64,000 nucleotides of DNA from Holtiella tumoricola (GTDB lineage: Bacteria; Bacillota; Clostridia; Lachnospirales; Cellulosilyticaceae): contig NZ_JAQIFT010000007.1 of assembly GCF_027857615.1 (NCBI RefSeq), forward strand, positions 11,473 through 75,472. Reading direction: 5' to 3'. Numbering within the stretch: the stretch's first letter is position 1; the number at the start of each line of letters is the position of its first letter. The notes beneath the pieces are model-generated. The model saw only the letters and a list, made by a program, of their open reading frames with translations, ran no database searches and was not told the origin of the DNA. This document shows, piece by piece, positions 8,294 to 16,739 of this stretch. The position numbers and the translations under genes were made by a program.

Positions 8294-8346
8294 AATAGTC
8301 ACCTCGCTTTCATTTCATATTTCAGCTTGGTAGAGCTGATAGAAAT

Positions 8347-8374
8347 ATTATACTGGAAAAATTTAAGTGTTCAA
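8347..8374 (-). promoter_or_regulatory. minus-strand sigma-A promoter for the 56-residue gene
   Basis: Read on the minus strand: TTGAAC (8374-8369), 16-base spacer, TATAAT (8352-8347). The transcript would start near 8340 and carry a small inverted repeat (TTTCAGCT/AGCTGA with flanking bases) before the ATG at 8293. It gives the reverse gene expression independent of the late operon. Confidence 0.55.
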
Positions 8375-8409
8375 AAACAAATATTTGAAGATTATGTAAT
8401 TAATAACAT

Positions 8410-8432
8410 GCACTCTTGATAGGGTGCTTTTT
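8410..8432 (+). terminator. weak hairpin with T-run before the scaffold gene
   Basis: GCACTC (8410-8415) pairs with GGGTGC (8422-8427, one G-T pair) and is followed by five T. It could stop some late transcription or act as an RNA-processing hairpin ahead of the scaffold and capsid genes. Confidence 0.35.
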
Positions 8433-8523
8433 ATATGCCTTTTTATAGGTGTAGGCGTAAAAGAATATCTATAAATAACTCTATGAGAAGCAAAACTCGT
8501 ATAAAAGCGTAGGAGGAAAAGAA

Positions 8524-9126
8524 ATGGATAGATTTAAAGAGTTTTTAAAGTCTTTAGGGTATACAGATGAACAAATAACAGCTGTAGTAAATGGGATGAA
8601 GGAACAGAAGATTTATTTAAGTAACGAGGAAAATATTGATGAACGTTACACCAAACTAAAAAGGCAGTATGAAACCCAAAAGACAGAACTTGACACAGCT
8701 AATAACACTATTACAGAACTTAAGAAAAATAATCGTGATGTAGAAGGACTACAGACAAAAATTAAAGAGTATGAAAAAACTATTGAAACAATGGGCAAAG
8801 ATGCGCAGCAAAAAGAGTTTGACCTAGCGTTGGAGAATGAGCTTATCAAATTAAATGTTCACAGTACAAAAGCAGCTAGAGCAGAGTTAGATCTTGAAAA
8901 AGTTAAGTATGAAAATGGACAGTTTACAGGGCTTAAAGAGCAAACAGATACTTGGGCTAAAGAGAAGCCATTTCTAATTAAAACAGGTCAAACAAAAACA
9001 CTTTATAATCCAGTAGGTGGAGACGGTGGAACAACAAGTTTAGCAGCTACAATAGCAGCACAAAGAAATGCGGGTCATCAAGTACAAACAAATAATCCTT
9101 ATGCAAATGCATGGGATGTAAAATAA
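8524..9126 (+). CDS. phage scaffolding protein (GP20-like)
   Basis: A 200-residue protein with AGGAGG before ATG 8524. The middle (residues about 38-105) is a long charged coiled coil (KLKRQYETQKTELDTANNTI and on), and the C-terminus ends in TNNPYANAWDVK, a pattern typical of GP20-type capsid assembly scaffolds. It would form the inner core on which the capsid protein assembles, and leave or be degraded before DNA packaging. Its place directly before the decoration and major capsid genes supports this. Confidence 0.88.
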   Translation: MDRFKEFLKSLGYTDEQITAVVNGMKEQKIYLSNEENIDERYTKLKRQYETQKTELDTANNTITELKKNNRDVEGLQTKIKEYEKTIETMGKDAQQKEFDLALENELIKLNVHSTKAARAELDLEKVKYENGQFTGLKEQTDTWAKEKPFLIKTGQTKTLYNPVGGDGGTTSLAATIAAQRNAGHQVQTNNPYANAWDVK

Positions 9127-9138
9127 GGAGGAAAAGTT

Positions 9139-9510
9139 ATGTATTTTAAACAAACTGAGTATGAAAGCTCACCAGAGTTTTTAGCAAGTCAACATTATAT
9201 CAATTTTACAACTACCATTAGTGATGTAGGTGTTAGAGCAGATGAAAATGGAAGAAAATATGTTTTAGCAGGGACGGTTATTGGTGCTGATGGAAAAGCT
9301 GCTACAACGTCGACAGTTTCAAGTCAGGCAGTTATAGGTATTCTTTTTTCTACTGTAGATGTAACACATGGTCCACAACCAGGGGCACTTATGGCTGAAG
9401 GATATGTTATTGAAGCAAGATTAAAACAGGCTATTGACAACAGTGGAACATTACAGGAAGAAATTAAAACATCATTAACAACAAAATGTCCAAAAATTAC
9501 ATTGAGATAA
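9139..9510 (+). CDS. probable head decoration protein
   Basis: A 123-residue, strand-rich protein: a disordered N-terminal arm, then RKYVLAGTVIGADGKA, IGILFSTVDVTHG and AEGYVIEARL. Small beta proteins encoded between scaffold and major capsid protein are usually capsid-stabilising decoration proteins of the lambda gpD/SPP1 type, and the wording of the strands fits head decoration families seen in clostridial phages. It has a ribosome-binding site (GGAGGAAAAG) and lies 13 bases after the scaffold gene and 13 before the capsid gene. Confidence 0.7.
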   Translation: MYFKQTEYESSPEFLASQHYINFTTTISDVGVRADENGRKYVLAGTVIGADGKAATTSTVSSQAVIGILFSTVDVTHGPQPGALMAEGYVIEARLKQAIDNSGTLQEEIKTSLTTKCPKITLR

Positions 9511-9523
9511 GGAGTGAAATAAA

Positions 9524-10543
9524 ATGCCAAGAATTGAAGAAATTATGAGTACACAAGAACTTATTAACTATACAAAAACACGTCAGCCTATTCCTATGAT
9601 GGGAGATGTTTTATTTCCAGAAAGAAAAATTGAAGGATTAGAAATCGAAATGGTTAAAGGTGCAAGTAACCTGCCAGTAGCTGCATCTGTTCATGCCTTT
9701 GATACTGAAACAGAAATTGCATCACGTGAAGGTGCTTCTAAAGCAATTGAAGAGTTGGCTCTTATTAAACGTAAAATAAAAGTAAGTGAAAAAGAATTGA
9801 TTGCTCTTAATGCACCTAGAAATGCTCAGGAAGAGGAGCAAGTTATTAAAAAGCTTTTTAATGATGTAGACAACCTTGTAGCATCTGTAAAAACAAGAGT
9901 TGAGGCAATGCGTATGGAAGCACTTAGTACAGGTAAAATTGTACTTAATGAAAATGGTGTGAAAGGAACGATTGACTTTGGTACACCAAGTGGACACAAA
10001 GATACAAAAACTTGGAAGTCAGGTACACCAGACATTTTAGGTGATATTTATACAATGACTGATAAGATTGTAGCAGATACAGGCTTTACACCAACAAGAG
10101 CGCTAACTTCAAGAACTGTACTGAATGCAATTCTTAAAGATGAGAAGATTAGAACTGCTATGTTTGGGGTGAATGCTGCTAAAGTGGCAACACTTGTAGA
10201 ATTGAACCAATTATTAGCAAGTCAAGATTTACCAGTTATTGCTACATATGATGCACAATACCGTATTCAAAATAACAAAGGTATTTATACACCTAAACGT
10301 TATTTAGCTGATAATATGTTTATTCTTATGCCAGATGGTATGATGGGTGAGACATTATACGGACTTACAGCAGAAGAAGTTGAGCTTAGAAATAAGAGTG
10401 ATATAGATATTACAAATATCGGAAATATCATTGTAGAACAGTATGCAACAACTGATCCAGTAGCTAAATGGATTAAGGCAGTAGCAACGGCACTTCCTTC
10501 ATTCCCTTATGCAGATCAAGTCTTTATGGCGACTATTAACTAA
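9524..10543 (+). CDS. major capsid protein (gpE-like)
   Basis: A 339-residue protein that forms the icosahedral head. The N-terminal part has the flexible arm and MGDVLFPERKIEGLEIE block common in lambda gpE-type capsid proteins. The centre has the peripheral domain, and the C-terminus ends with VEQYATTDPVAKWIKAVATA, the conserved P-domain strand and helix found in these proteins. It lies after scaffold and decoration genes and before connector genes. Length is normal. Codon choice is slightly richer in preferred codons than its neighbours, as expected for the most abundant virion protein. Confidence 0.88.
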   Translation: MPRIEEIMSTQELINYTKTRQPIPMMGDVLFPERKIEGLEIEMVKGASNLPVAASVHAFDTETEIASREGASKAIEELALIKRKIKVSEKELIALNAPRNAQEEEQVIKKLFNDVDNLVASVKTRVEAMRMEALSTGKIVLNENGVKGTIDFGTPSGHKDTKTWKSGTPDILGDIYTMTDKIVADTGFTPTRALTSRTVLNAILKDEKIRTAMFGVNAAKVATLVELNQLLASQDLPVIATYDAQYRIQNNKGIYTPKRYLADNMFILMPDGMMGETLYGLTAEEVELRNKSDIDITNIGNIIVEQYATTDPVAKWIKAVATALPSFPYADQVFMATIN

Positions 10544-10583
10544 AGGGTGGCATAAGCTACCCTTATTTGAACAGGAGGTAACT

Positions 10584-10940
10584 ATGCTAGAAGAAGCAAA
10601 AACTTTGCTAGGTATTTCAGAAGATGATAGAAGTAAAGACGACATCATAACCTTCATTATTAGAAGAGTTGAAAAAAGAGTATGTAGTTATTGTAATGTA
10701 AAGTCTGTACCAAAAGGCTTAGAAGAGACGGTTCTATTTATGGTAGTAGATACTTATAGAAGCACTCAATATGGACAAGAAAAAGTTGATAGTGAAATGA
10801 AAGGCATGGCTGAAGGTGATGTTTCTTGGAGTTATCAAACAGCTAGTCAAATAGCTATTGAGAAAATTAAAAATCCTAGTCTTATAGAAGATTATAAGTC
10901 GGAGTTAAATAGCTATAGAAAGGTTAGGTGGCCTAAATGA
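10584..10940 (+). CDS. head-tail connector protein (YqbG/gp6-like)
   Basis: A 118-residue protein. ATG 10584 is used because AGGAGG lies six bases before it; an upstream in-frame ATG at 10509 would overlap the capsid gene and lacks such a site. It is helical, starting MLEEAKTLLGISEDD.SKDD and holding a VEKRVCSYCNVKSVP segment typical of the Phage_connect family, which forms the ring attached below the portal. Position straight after the capsid gene supports it. It overlaps the next gene by four bases (ATGA). Confidence 0.75.
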   Translation: MLEEAKTLLGISEDDRSKDDIITFIIRRVEKRVCSYCNVKSVPKGLEETVLFMVVDTYRSTQYGQEKVDSEMKGMAEGDVSWSYQTASQIAIEKIKNPSLIEDYKSELNSYRKVRWPK

Positions 10941-11284
10941 CACCGAGAAAAATGCTAGAAAAGACATATAGTGGTTTATGTACTATCAAGGGAACAACAA
11001 CTGTCAAAATAGATGGTGAAACAATAATTCAAGAAGGTATTATAGCTGAAAACCAACCATGTAGATTATCGCACAATTCAAACGCTCATGCTAAGCAAGG
11101 CTCTGTTAGTGCAGAAGTAAGTCAAATGGTTAAGTTATTTTTAGCACCAGAGATAGAGGTTAAACCAGGAAGTAAAATAGCAGTTATTCAGCATGGTAGA
11201 ACCTATAACCTTGAAGCTAGTGGTTTACCAGCAGTTTATTCTACACATCAAGAGATTAATCTTGTTGAAGTAGGTAAAGCATAA
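10937..11284 (+). CDS. head closure protein (YqbH/XkdH-like)
   Basis: A 115-residue beta-rich protein starting MTPRKMLEKTYSGLCTIKG. The layout of short strands with AENQPCRLSH and FLAPEIEVKPGSKI matches the small beta-barrel head-closure proteins of PBSX/SPP1-type phages (SPP1 gp16 class), which plug the connector after packaging. The start ATG overlaps the connector stop (ATGA) and its own stop overlaps the next ATG (TAATG), so three genes are translationally coupled. Confidence 0.72.
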   Translation: MTPRKMLEKTYSGLCTIKGTTTVKIDGETIIQEGIIAENQPCRLSHNSNAHAKQGSVSAEVSQMVKLFLAPEIEVKPGSKIAVIQHGRTYNLEASGLPAVYSTHQEINLVEVGKA

Positions 11285-11781
11285 TGGCCAAGTGGGGGGA
11301 AATGGATTATAAAGCTTTTGAAAAGATGGCTAAAAACTTTGAAGAAGCTGTTAAGAACGAAGTCGGTCAACAACTTATAGAAGCTATCTTGAAAGAAGCA
11401 AGCAATAGAGTACTAGCTAAAACTAAAAAAAGAACGCCTGTAGGTGACTATGGAACTTATGAATATAGCATTAAAAATGGAAAGAACAAAGGTAAAAAAG
11501 TTTTAAGAACCAAGGCAAGATATGATGGACATTTAGGTGGTACACTCCGAAAAGGTTGGTATATTACAGGTGTAAGGAAAAATGGTAACACACACTTTAT
11601 TCTTATCTATAACAACGTAGAATACGCATCGTTTGTTGAGTATGGGCACCGTAAACGTAATAATAAAGGTTGGGTAGAAGGTCACTTTATGCTTACTATA
11701 TCTATGAAGGAAGTAGAGCGCTCTCTGCAGCAAATAGCGGATAAACATACGGTGCAAGTCCTAAAACAACTGTTCAACTAG
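11284..11781 (+). CDS. HK97 gp10-like tail component
   Basis: A 165-residue protein with a helical N-terminus (FEKMAKNFEEAVKNEVGQQL), then RVLAKTKKRTPVGDYG and LGGTLRKGWYITG, then FVEYGHRKR and GHFMLTISMKEVE. The TPVGDYGG-LRKGW-VEYGHR succession is characteristic of the HK97-gp10/XkdI family, which contributes to the neck or head-tail joining. The length is usual. It overlaps the head-closure gene by one base and precedes the tail-terminator gene by ten bases. Confidence 0.85.
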   Translation: MAKWGEMDYKAFEKMAKNFEEAVKNEVGQQLIEAILKEASNRVLAKTKKRTPVGDYGTYEYSIKNGKNKGKKVLRTKARYDGHLGGTLRKGWYITGVRKNGNTHFILIYNNVEYASFVEYGHRKRNNKGWVEGHFMLTISMKEVERSLQQIADKHTVQVLKQLFN

Positions 11782-11791
11782 GAGGTGGATG

Positions 11792-12193
11792 ATGCTTGAT
11801 ATAAGACAAGAAGTGATTAAACAATTAGATCGTTTTTATAATCCTATACCTATCTATGGTGAAGCAGTATCACAAGGTTTTGAAGAGCCAAGTTTCTTTG
11901 TAAAGGTACTGGATGGCTCAAGAGAGCAACAGCTAGATAGGAGATATATCCATGAAGTAAGTTTAGATATCCATTACTTTACAACAAGTAATAAGGATGC
12001 TGAGCAGACGGCCAACAACCTCTATGAACAAATGGAAGTATTAGAAGCCATTAAAATAAAAGGTAAAAACATGAAACATGAGGTATCCGATAAGGTACTT
12101 CATTTTTTTATTGATTACAAAGTCCATCTTATTAAGCAAGCAAAACAATATCCTAAGATGAAACGATTGGAGGTAAATGCCTATGGTAAGTAA
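11792..12193 (+). CDS. tail terminator/completion protein (XkdJ/YqbJ-like)
   Basis: A 133-residue protein. ATG 11792 gives proper spacing from GGAGGTGG (11781-11788); the ATG at 11789 abuts it. It has DGSREQQLDRRYIHEVSLDIHYF and ADQTANNLYEQME-type segments seen in the tail-terminator proteins of PBSX-like phages, which cap the tail tube and join it to the neck. It is placed between the gp10-like gene and the sheath gene, as expected. Its end overlaps the next small gene by 11 bases. Confidence 0.7.
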   Translation: MLDIRQEVIKQLDRFYNPIPIYGEAVSQGFEEPSFFVKVLDGSREQQLDRRYIHEVSLDIHYFTTSNKDAEQTANNLYEQMEVLEAIKIKGKNMKHEVSDKVLHFFIDYKVHLIKQAKQYPKMKRLEVNAYGK

Positions 12194-12341
12194 GTTTATA
12201 AAGGAACAGTTCTTGCAGAGTAAGCAATTTGAACAAGAAGAACACTATCTTTTAACGGTCCTGTTAGAGGATGAAAAAACATACAGTGTGAAGGAAGTTA
12301 AAGAATTATTGAAAAAAGAAAAACGAAGGAAGGTGAAATAA
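12183..12341 (+). CDS. 52-residue basic phage protein before the sheath gene
   Basis: A short gene with ATG 12183 preceded by GGAGG at a nine-base spacing. It overlaps the tail-terminator gene by 11 bases, and its TAA overlaps the sheath ATG by one base (TAATG). The product is charged, with a probable helix (SKQFEQEEHYLLTVLLEDEK) and a very basic C-terminus (LLKKEKRRKVK). PBSX-type phages often have a tiny gene at this point and its role is not known. Coupling on both sides argues it is real. Confidence 0.65.
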   Translation: MVSKFIKEQFLQSKQFEQEEHYLLTVLLEDEKTYSVKEVKELLKKEKRRKVK

Positions 12342-13657
12342 TGGCAGGAGGCACATTTACTGTTCAGAATAAGGTAAGACCAGGTGCATATATTAATTTT
12401 AAGAGTGCTGGTAAGCCACTTGGGACGTTATCCGATAGAGGGATTATGACAATGCCTTTATCATTAAAATGGGGACCAAGTAAAAAGGTTATAGAGATTA
12501 CTAATGAAACCGATATTCAAGAAGTATTAGGTTATAGTCTTTTAGATCAAGAACTTTTACTTATTAAAGAGGCCGTAAAAAGAGCTAGTAAGATACTTCT
12601 TTATCGTGTAAATGATGGGACAAAAGCAACAGCTACAGTATCACCTCTTACAATAACTGCAAAGTATGGAGGAACCAGAGGAAATGCACTGTCAGTCATA
12701 TTAACAGAAGATGTAGATGCAGAAGGAACATTTAAGGTTATAACCCTTTTAGATGGTCGTCCTGTACATGAACAACTGGGGAAAACAGTTGAAGATTTAG
12801 AGAACAATAGCTTTGTGACATTTAGCGGAACAGGTGCTCTTGCAGCAAGTTCAGGGACACCTTTAACTAATGGAACAGATACAGTAGCTGAAAGTCAAGA
12901 TTACCTTGATTACTTTAAGGCTATTGAAGTTTTTACATGGAATACGATGGCTATTCCTACAACAGACAGTACTGTAAAAGGCGCAACAGTAGCTTTTATT
13001 AAACGTATGAGAGAAGATGAAGGTAAAAAAGTACAAGCTGTACTTGAAAACTATCCTACTGCAGATTATGAAGGAATTATTAGTGTGAAAAATGGTGTTA
13101 AATTAACCGATGGCACAGTCATTGATGCAGTAAAGGCTACAGCATGGGTAGCAGCAGCTACTGCAGGGGCAGAAGTGAATCAGTCCAATACATATACAAG
13201 CTATGATGATAGTGTAGATGTAGATGCAAGATATACCAATACACAAATTATAGAAGCCTTACAAAAGGGTGAATTTATTTTTATAGAACAAGGTGGTAAG
13301 GCTGTCGTAGAACAAGATATTAATACTCTTATAAGTTTTACTGCAGATAAGGATAAATCCTTTAGAAAAAATAGAGTGATCCGTGTATTAGATGCTATTG
13401 GTAATGACATGCATAGAATCTTTGCTAGAAATTATCTTGGTAGTACAGATAATCATGCTGATGGTAGAAAGCTCTTTAAAGGTGAGTGTATTAATTATCT
13501 AGATACGCTTCAAGGGATTAGTGCAATTCAAAACTTTGATAGTACAAAAGATGTTGAGGTATTACCAGGACAAGAAAGTGATTCAGTTGTAGCTAATGTT
13601 TATGTGCAACCAGTAGATAGCATGGAAAAGCTATATATGACTGTAACAGTAAGATAG
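12341..13657 (+). CDS. contractile tail sheath protein (XkdK-like)
   Basis: A 438-residue protein starting MAGGTFTVQNKVRPGAYINF, the typical opening of XkdK-type sheath subunits. Other family features are KWGPSKKVIEITN, the domain with AKYGGTRGNALSV, the central VNQSNTYTSYDD stretch and the C-terminal VEVLPGQESDSVVANVYVQP strand that interlocks subunits. It is encoded just before the tail tube protein. Its presence defines the phage as contractile (myovirus). The length is normal and no break is seen. Confidence 0.95.
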   Translation: MAGGTFTVQNKVRPGAYINFKSAGKPLGTLSDRGIMTMPLSLKWGPSKKVIEITNETDIQEVLGYSLLDQELLLIKEAVKRASKILLYRVNDGTKATATVSPLTITAKYGGTRGNALSVILTEDVDAEGTFKVITLLDGRPVHEQLGKTVEDLENNSFVTFSGTGALAASSGTPLTNGTDTVAESQDYLDYFKAIEVFTWNTMAIPTTDSTVKGATVAFIKRMREDEGKKVQAVLENYPTADYEGIISVKNGVKLTDGTVIDAVKATAWVAAATAGAEVNQSNTYTSYDDSVDVDARYTNTQIIEALQKGEFIFIEQGGKAVVEQDINTLISFTADKDKSFRKNRVIRVLDAIGNDMHRIFARNYLGSTDNHADGRKLFKGECINYLDTLQGISAIQNFDSTKDVEVLPGQESDSVVANVYVQPVDSMEKLYMTVTVR

Positions 13658-13667
13658 GAGGTAGAGT

Positions 13668-14132
13668 ATGGGATTTTTTAAAGCAGGTGACACCATAAGT
13701 GGACAAGAGGCTAGAGCTTTCATCACAATTGATGGGAGGGTGGAGCCTCTTTTTTATGCCAAAAATTTAGAAGCTACAGCTAAAAAGAAAAAGACAGAAA
13801 TCAAGACTTTAGGGCATAGAGGAACACAACATAAGGCAAATGGTTGGAGTGGTGAGGGAAGTATGACGGTGTATTATGCCACATCACTTTTTAGAGAACT
13901 TATGATCAAATATATGAAAACAGGCGTGGATACCTATTTTGATATTCAGGTGACTAATGAGGACCCAACCTCTTCAATTGGTGCACAAACTGTACTACTT
14001 AAAGACTGCAACTTAGACAGCGTTGTTTTAGCAAGCTTTGATGTAGATGCAGATGTCCTTGAGGAAGATTTAGATTTTACATTTAGTGATGCAGATTTAT
14101 TAGAAAAATTTAAAAAGCCAACATTAGGCTAA
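13668..14132 (+). CDS. tail tube protein (XkdM-like)
   Basis: A 154-residue protein: SGQEARAFITIDGRVEPLFY, then KTLGHRGTQHKANGWSGEGS, a strand-rich core and FDVDADVLEEDLDFTFSDAD at the end. This layout is that of the XkdM family, hexamers of which stack to form the inner tail tube inside the sheath. It follows the sheath gene by 10 bases with an AGGAGG site and precedes the tail chaperone gene, the invariant order in such phages. Confidence 0.93.
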   Translation: MGFFKAGDTISGQEARAFITIDGRVEPLFYAKNLEATAKKKKTEIKTLGHRGTQHKANGWSGEGSMTVYYATSLFRELMIKYMKTGVDTYFDIQVTNEDPTSSIGAQTVLLKDCNLDSVVLASFDVDADVLEEDLDFTFSDADLLEKFKKPTLG

Positions 14133-14145
14133 GGAGGAAATAGAG

Positions 14146-14568
14146 ATGAATTTACAAGCATTTATGGTTCAAAATCAAAGAGTAACAGAAACAGTTAAAA
14201 GAGTTATTAGTGATCGTTTTAAAAATGAAAAAGGCGAAATTGAAGCTTTTGAATTAAGAGGTATTACAACAAAAGAAGAAATGAAGATTAGAAAAAGTTG
14301 CATGGTAGAGGTGGCTATTAAAAAAGGTGTAAAAGTGAAGCAACTAGACCAGGAGGCATTTATGTTGAAAATGGCAACAGCTTGTGTTGTTTACCCAGAT
14401 CTTAAATCTGAGGAATTACAAAACTTCTTTGGTGTACGTGGGGAAGAGGATACTTTACTTGAACTATTAAGTGCACCAGGAGAGTATCAAGAATTATTAA
14501 GTGCTATGCAAGAATTGAATGGCTATTCAAAAGATATGAATCAGCTCAAAGAAGAAGTAAAAAACTAA
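14146..14568 (+). CDS. tail assembly chaperone (XkdN-like)
   Basis: A 140-residue protein: MNLQAFMVQNQRVTETVKRV, then a region with RGITTKEEMKIRKSCM and the C-terminal ELLSAPGEYQELLSAMQELN helices. It matches XkdN-type tail assembly chaperones, which coat the tape measure protein while the tube forms. The final codons GTA AAA AAC TAA contain a slippery heptamer directly before the stop, so part of the product should be extended by a -1 shift into the next frame. Confidence 0.88.
   Translation: MNLQAFMVQNQRVTETVKRVISDRFKNEKGEIEAFELRGITTKEEMKIRKSCMVEVAIKKGVKVKQLDQEAFMLKMATACVVYPDLKSEELQNFFGVRGEEDTLLELLSAPGEYQELLSAMQELNGYSKDMNQLKEEVKN
14559..14565 (+). promoter_or_regulatory. programmed -1 ribosomal frameshift site A AAA AAC
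   Basis: The heptamer A AAA AAC is in the correct phase (X XXY YYZ) at the last two sense codons of the tail chaperone, directly before TAA. A slip to -1 opens a frame running to 14741. Tailed phages from lambda onward use this device to make the short and long chaperone in a fixed ratio. An AAGGAGG at 14571-14577 could slow ribosomes or allow re-initiation. Confidence 0.8.
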
Positions 14569-14741
14569 TTAAGGAGGGTGATAGTGAAGCTCATTATGCT
14601 CACTATGCCCTCCATAAACTTAAAATAAGACCAAGTGAATTGCTAAGCATGGAAAGGGAAGAGAAAGCTTTTATCTATGCAAGTATTGATACAGTTGTTG
14701 AAGCTGAAAAGAAAGCAGCTAGACGAAATAAAAGAAAGTAG
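14565..14741 (+). CDS. -1 frame extension of the tail assembly chaperone (gpGT-type)
   Basis: A 58-codon frame entered by a -1 slip at 14559-14565. It begins LIKEGDSEAHYAHYALHKLK and continues with IRPSELLSMEREEKAF and a basic tail. The segment with KIRPSEL and MEREEKAFIYASID is of the type seen in the second part of frameshifted chaperones, which binds tail tube subunits. It has no ATG of its own near the start, and the GTG behind the AAGGAGGGTG (14584) is in a different frame with an early stop, so frameshifting is the best explanation. It ends 9 bases before the tape measure gene. Confidence 0.75.
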   Translation, partial: LIKEGDSEAHYAHYALHKLKIRPSELLSMEREEKAFIYASIDTVVEAEKKAARRNKRK

Positions 14742-14750
14742 GTGTAAGGA

Positions 14751-16739
14751 ATGGCAACGATTCAACAGTCAATGAGTTTGTATGATGGTGTGACAGGGCC
14801 ATTAAGACAGATGCAACAGGCCATGGCACTTACACTGAATACTTTTGAAAGTATGCAAAATAGTATTAGTGAGAATGTCGCTATAGATTTTGGAACTCAA
14901 GAACTTGAAATGGCCAGAAATGCAGTTAATGAACTTGGTGCTGAGATGAGAGAAATACAGGTACAGCAAGACCGTATGACTCAAAATCAGGATGAATTTA
15001 CCCAATCAGTCCGGCGCAGCGAAAGCATGATGAATAGGTTAGGCAGTGCTACTATTGCAGTGAATCAAGGTCTTGAATTAATACAGCGTGTAGGTAATGG
15101 CATCAATAGATTTATGAATTATAACGATGAAGCTATGATGATTAATTCAAGAATTGGTATGATGAATGATGGGTTAATAAAGCATTATGAGTTGCAGAAG
15201 AAAATTCTTCAGATGGCTAATGATACTCGTAGTGGTTATGCAGAGACTGTAGATATGATGAGTAAATTAACTATGTCAGGCGCTTTTGATAGTACAAAAG
15301 GGGTTATGGATTTTACAGAGCAAATTAATAAAGCTATTCGTATCAGTGGTGGTACCGAGGAAATGAATAAATCAGCTATGCTACAGTTATCACAAGCATT
15401 AGGTAGTGGCGTTTTACAAGGAGATGAATTACGTTCTTTAAGTGAAAATGCACCTTACTTAATGAAAGTTTTAGCAGATGGTTTAGGCGTAGCAAGAGGT
15501 GAATTAAAAGGTATGGGGGCAGATGGTGAGCTAACAACAGATGTAATCATACAGGCCTTTGAAAATCAAAAAGATGTCATTAATAGCACTTTTGAAAACA
15601 TCCCTAGAACATGGGGAGATGTCACAACCAGATTAGGCAATAGTTGGACAAACTTTTTACATTATCTTGCTAATGATCAGGGGACAGGTATTCTAAATCC
15701 TTTGATTAATCAATTCTACGCATTTGCTGAGTGGTTAGATACGCCACAAGGCATGAGCTTTTTACTTATGATAGCAACTGTTATTGAATGGATAACAAAT
15801 GGATTGGTATTTATGGGGAATGTTGCAGGGAGTGTAGCATCCCTATTTATAGAAAACAGGGATTTCGTTAGTATGATGTTGTTAGGAGCAAGTATGATTA
15901 TAGGGAGTATGCTATTGCCGAAATTATGGGCAATGGTACCAGCATTAATAGCACAAGCTGGTGCGTGGATTATAATGAATTATCCTATATTAATGGTGAT
16001 CGGTAGCGTAATATTGTTTATGACTATGTTGCATAGTATGGGTGTAACAACAGAACAAATTATAGGAACAGTTACAGGGATATTCTTTGGGCTCTACGCA
16101 TTCCTTTACAACTTAGTTGCTGACATCTGGAATTTATTTGCTGTATTTGGTGAGTTTCTTGGGAACTTTTGTAATGATCCTTTAGCAGCAACTGTTAGAT
16201 TATTTATAGGCTTTGCAGACACAGTATTAGGTATTTTAGAGAGTATAGCAAATGCTATGGATGCACTTTTTGGCTCTAGCATGGCTGATACACTAGCAGG
16301 GTGGAGAAGCAATATGCAATCATGGGCTGATGACACCTTCGGAGAACAAGCAGTTACTATAGAACGTATGGAAAAGCTTGATGTAGCGGATAATTTTAAT
16401 AAAGGTTATGACTTTGGTGTGGATTTATCAAATGGAGCAATACAAATCTTTGAAGACCTTACAACATCTATGAATAGTATGGGCTTTGAAGGTGGACATA
16501 TTGATTCAGTTGGAAGCATTGAAGATACAGTAGATGTATCCAATGAAGACCTTGAAATTATGCGCGAACTTGCTGAAATGGAATCTATCCAGAACTTTGT
16601 CACACTGACTCCGAAAGTTAATATCAAGACGGGTCCAGTAAGTAAAGATGTAGATATAGATGAAATTGTAAGGCGTATAGAGAAATCCATAGAGGAAGAA
16701 ATGGAAGCAAGTACAAAGGTGGTGTATGGACTTGGCTAA
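14751..16739 (+). CDS. tail tape measure protein
   Basis: A 662-residue protein. Residues 1-110 form a long helix rich in Gln and Met; about 160-300 is the conserved tape-measure domain, with LGSGVLQGDELRSLSENAPY and FENIPRTWGDVTTRLGNSW. Several hydrophobic segments follow between about residue 340 and 470, which could insert in the host membrane during DNA entry. It sets tail length and follows the chaperone, as usual. At 662 residues it is short for the family, predicting a tail of roughly 100 nm (using the common rule of 1.5 Angstrom per residue). Confidence 0.92.
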   Translation: MATIQQSMSLYDGVTGPLRQMQQAMALTLNTFESMQNSISENVAIDFGTQELEMARNAVNELGAEMREIQVQQDRMTQNQDEFTQSVRRSESMMNRLGSATIAVNQGLELIQRVGNGINRFMNYNDEAMMINSRIGMMNDGLIKHYELQKKILQMANDTRSGYAETVDMMSKLTMSGAFDSTKGVMDFTEQINKAIRISGGTEEMNKSAMLQLSQALGSGVLQGDELRSLSENAPYLMKVLADGLGVARGELKGMGADGELTTDVIIQAFENQKDVINSTFENIPRTWGDVTTRLGNSWTNFLHYLANDQGTGILNPLINQFYAFAEWLDTPQGMSFLLMIATVIEWITNGLVFMGNVAGSVASLFIENRDFVSMMLLGASMIIGSMLLPKLWAMVPALIAQAGAWIIMNYPILMVIGSVILFMTMLHSMGVTTEQIIGTVTGIFFGLYAFLYNLVADIWNLFAVFGEFLGNFCNDPLAATVRLFIGFADTVLGILESIANAMDALFGSSMADTLAGWRSNMQSWADDTFGEQAVTIERMEKLDVADNFNKGYDFGVDLSNGAIQIFEDLTTSMNSMGFEGGHIDSVGSIEDTVDVSNEDLEIMRELAEMESIQNFVTLTPKVNIKTGPVSKDVDIDEIVRRIEKSIEEEMEASTKVVYGLG

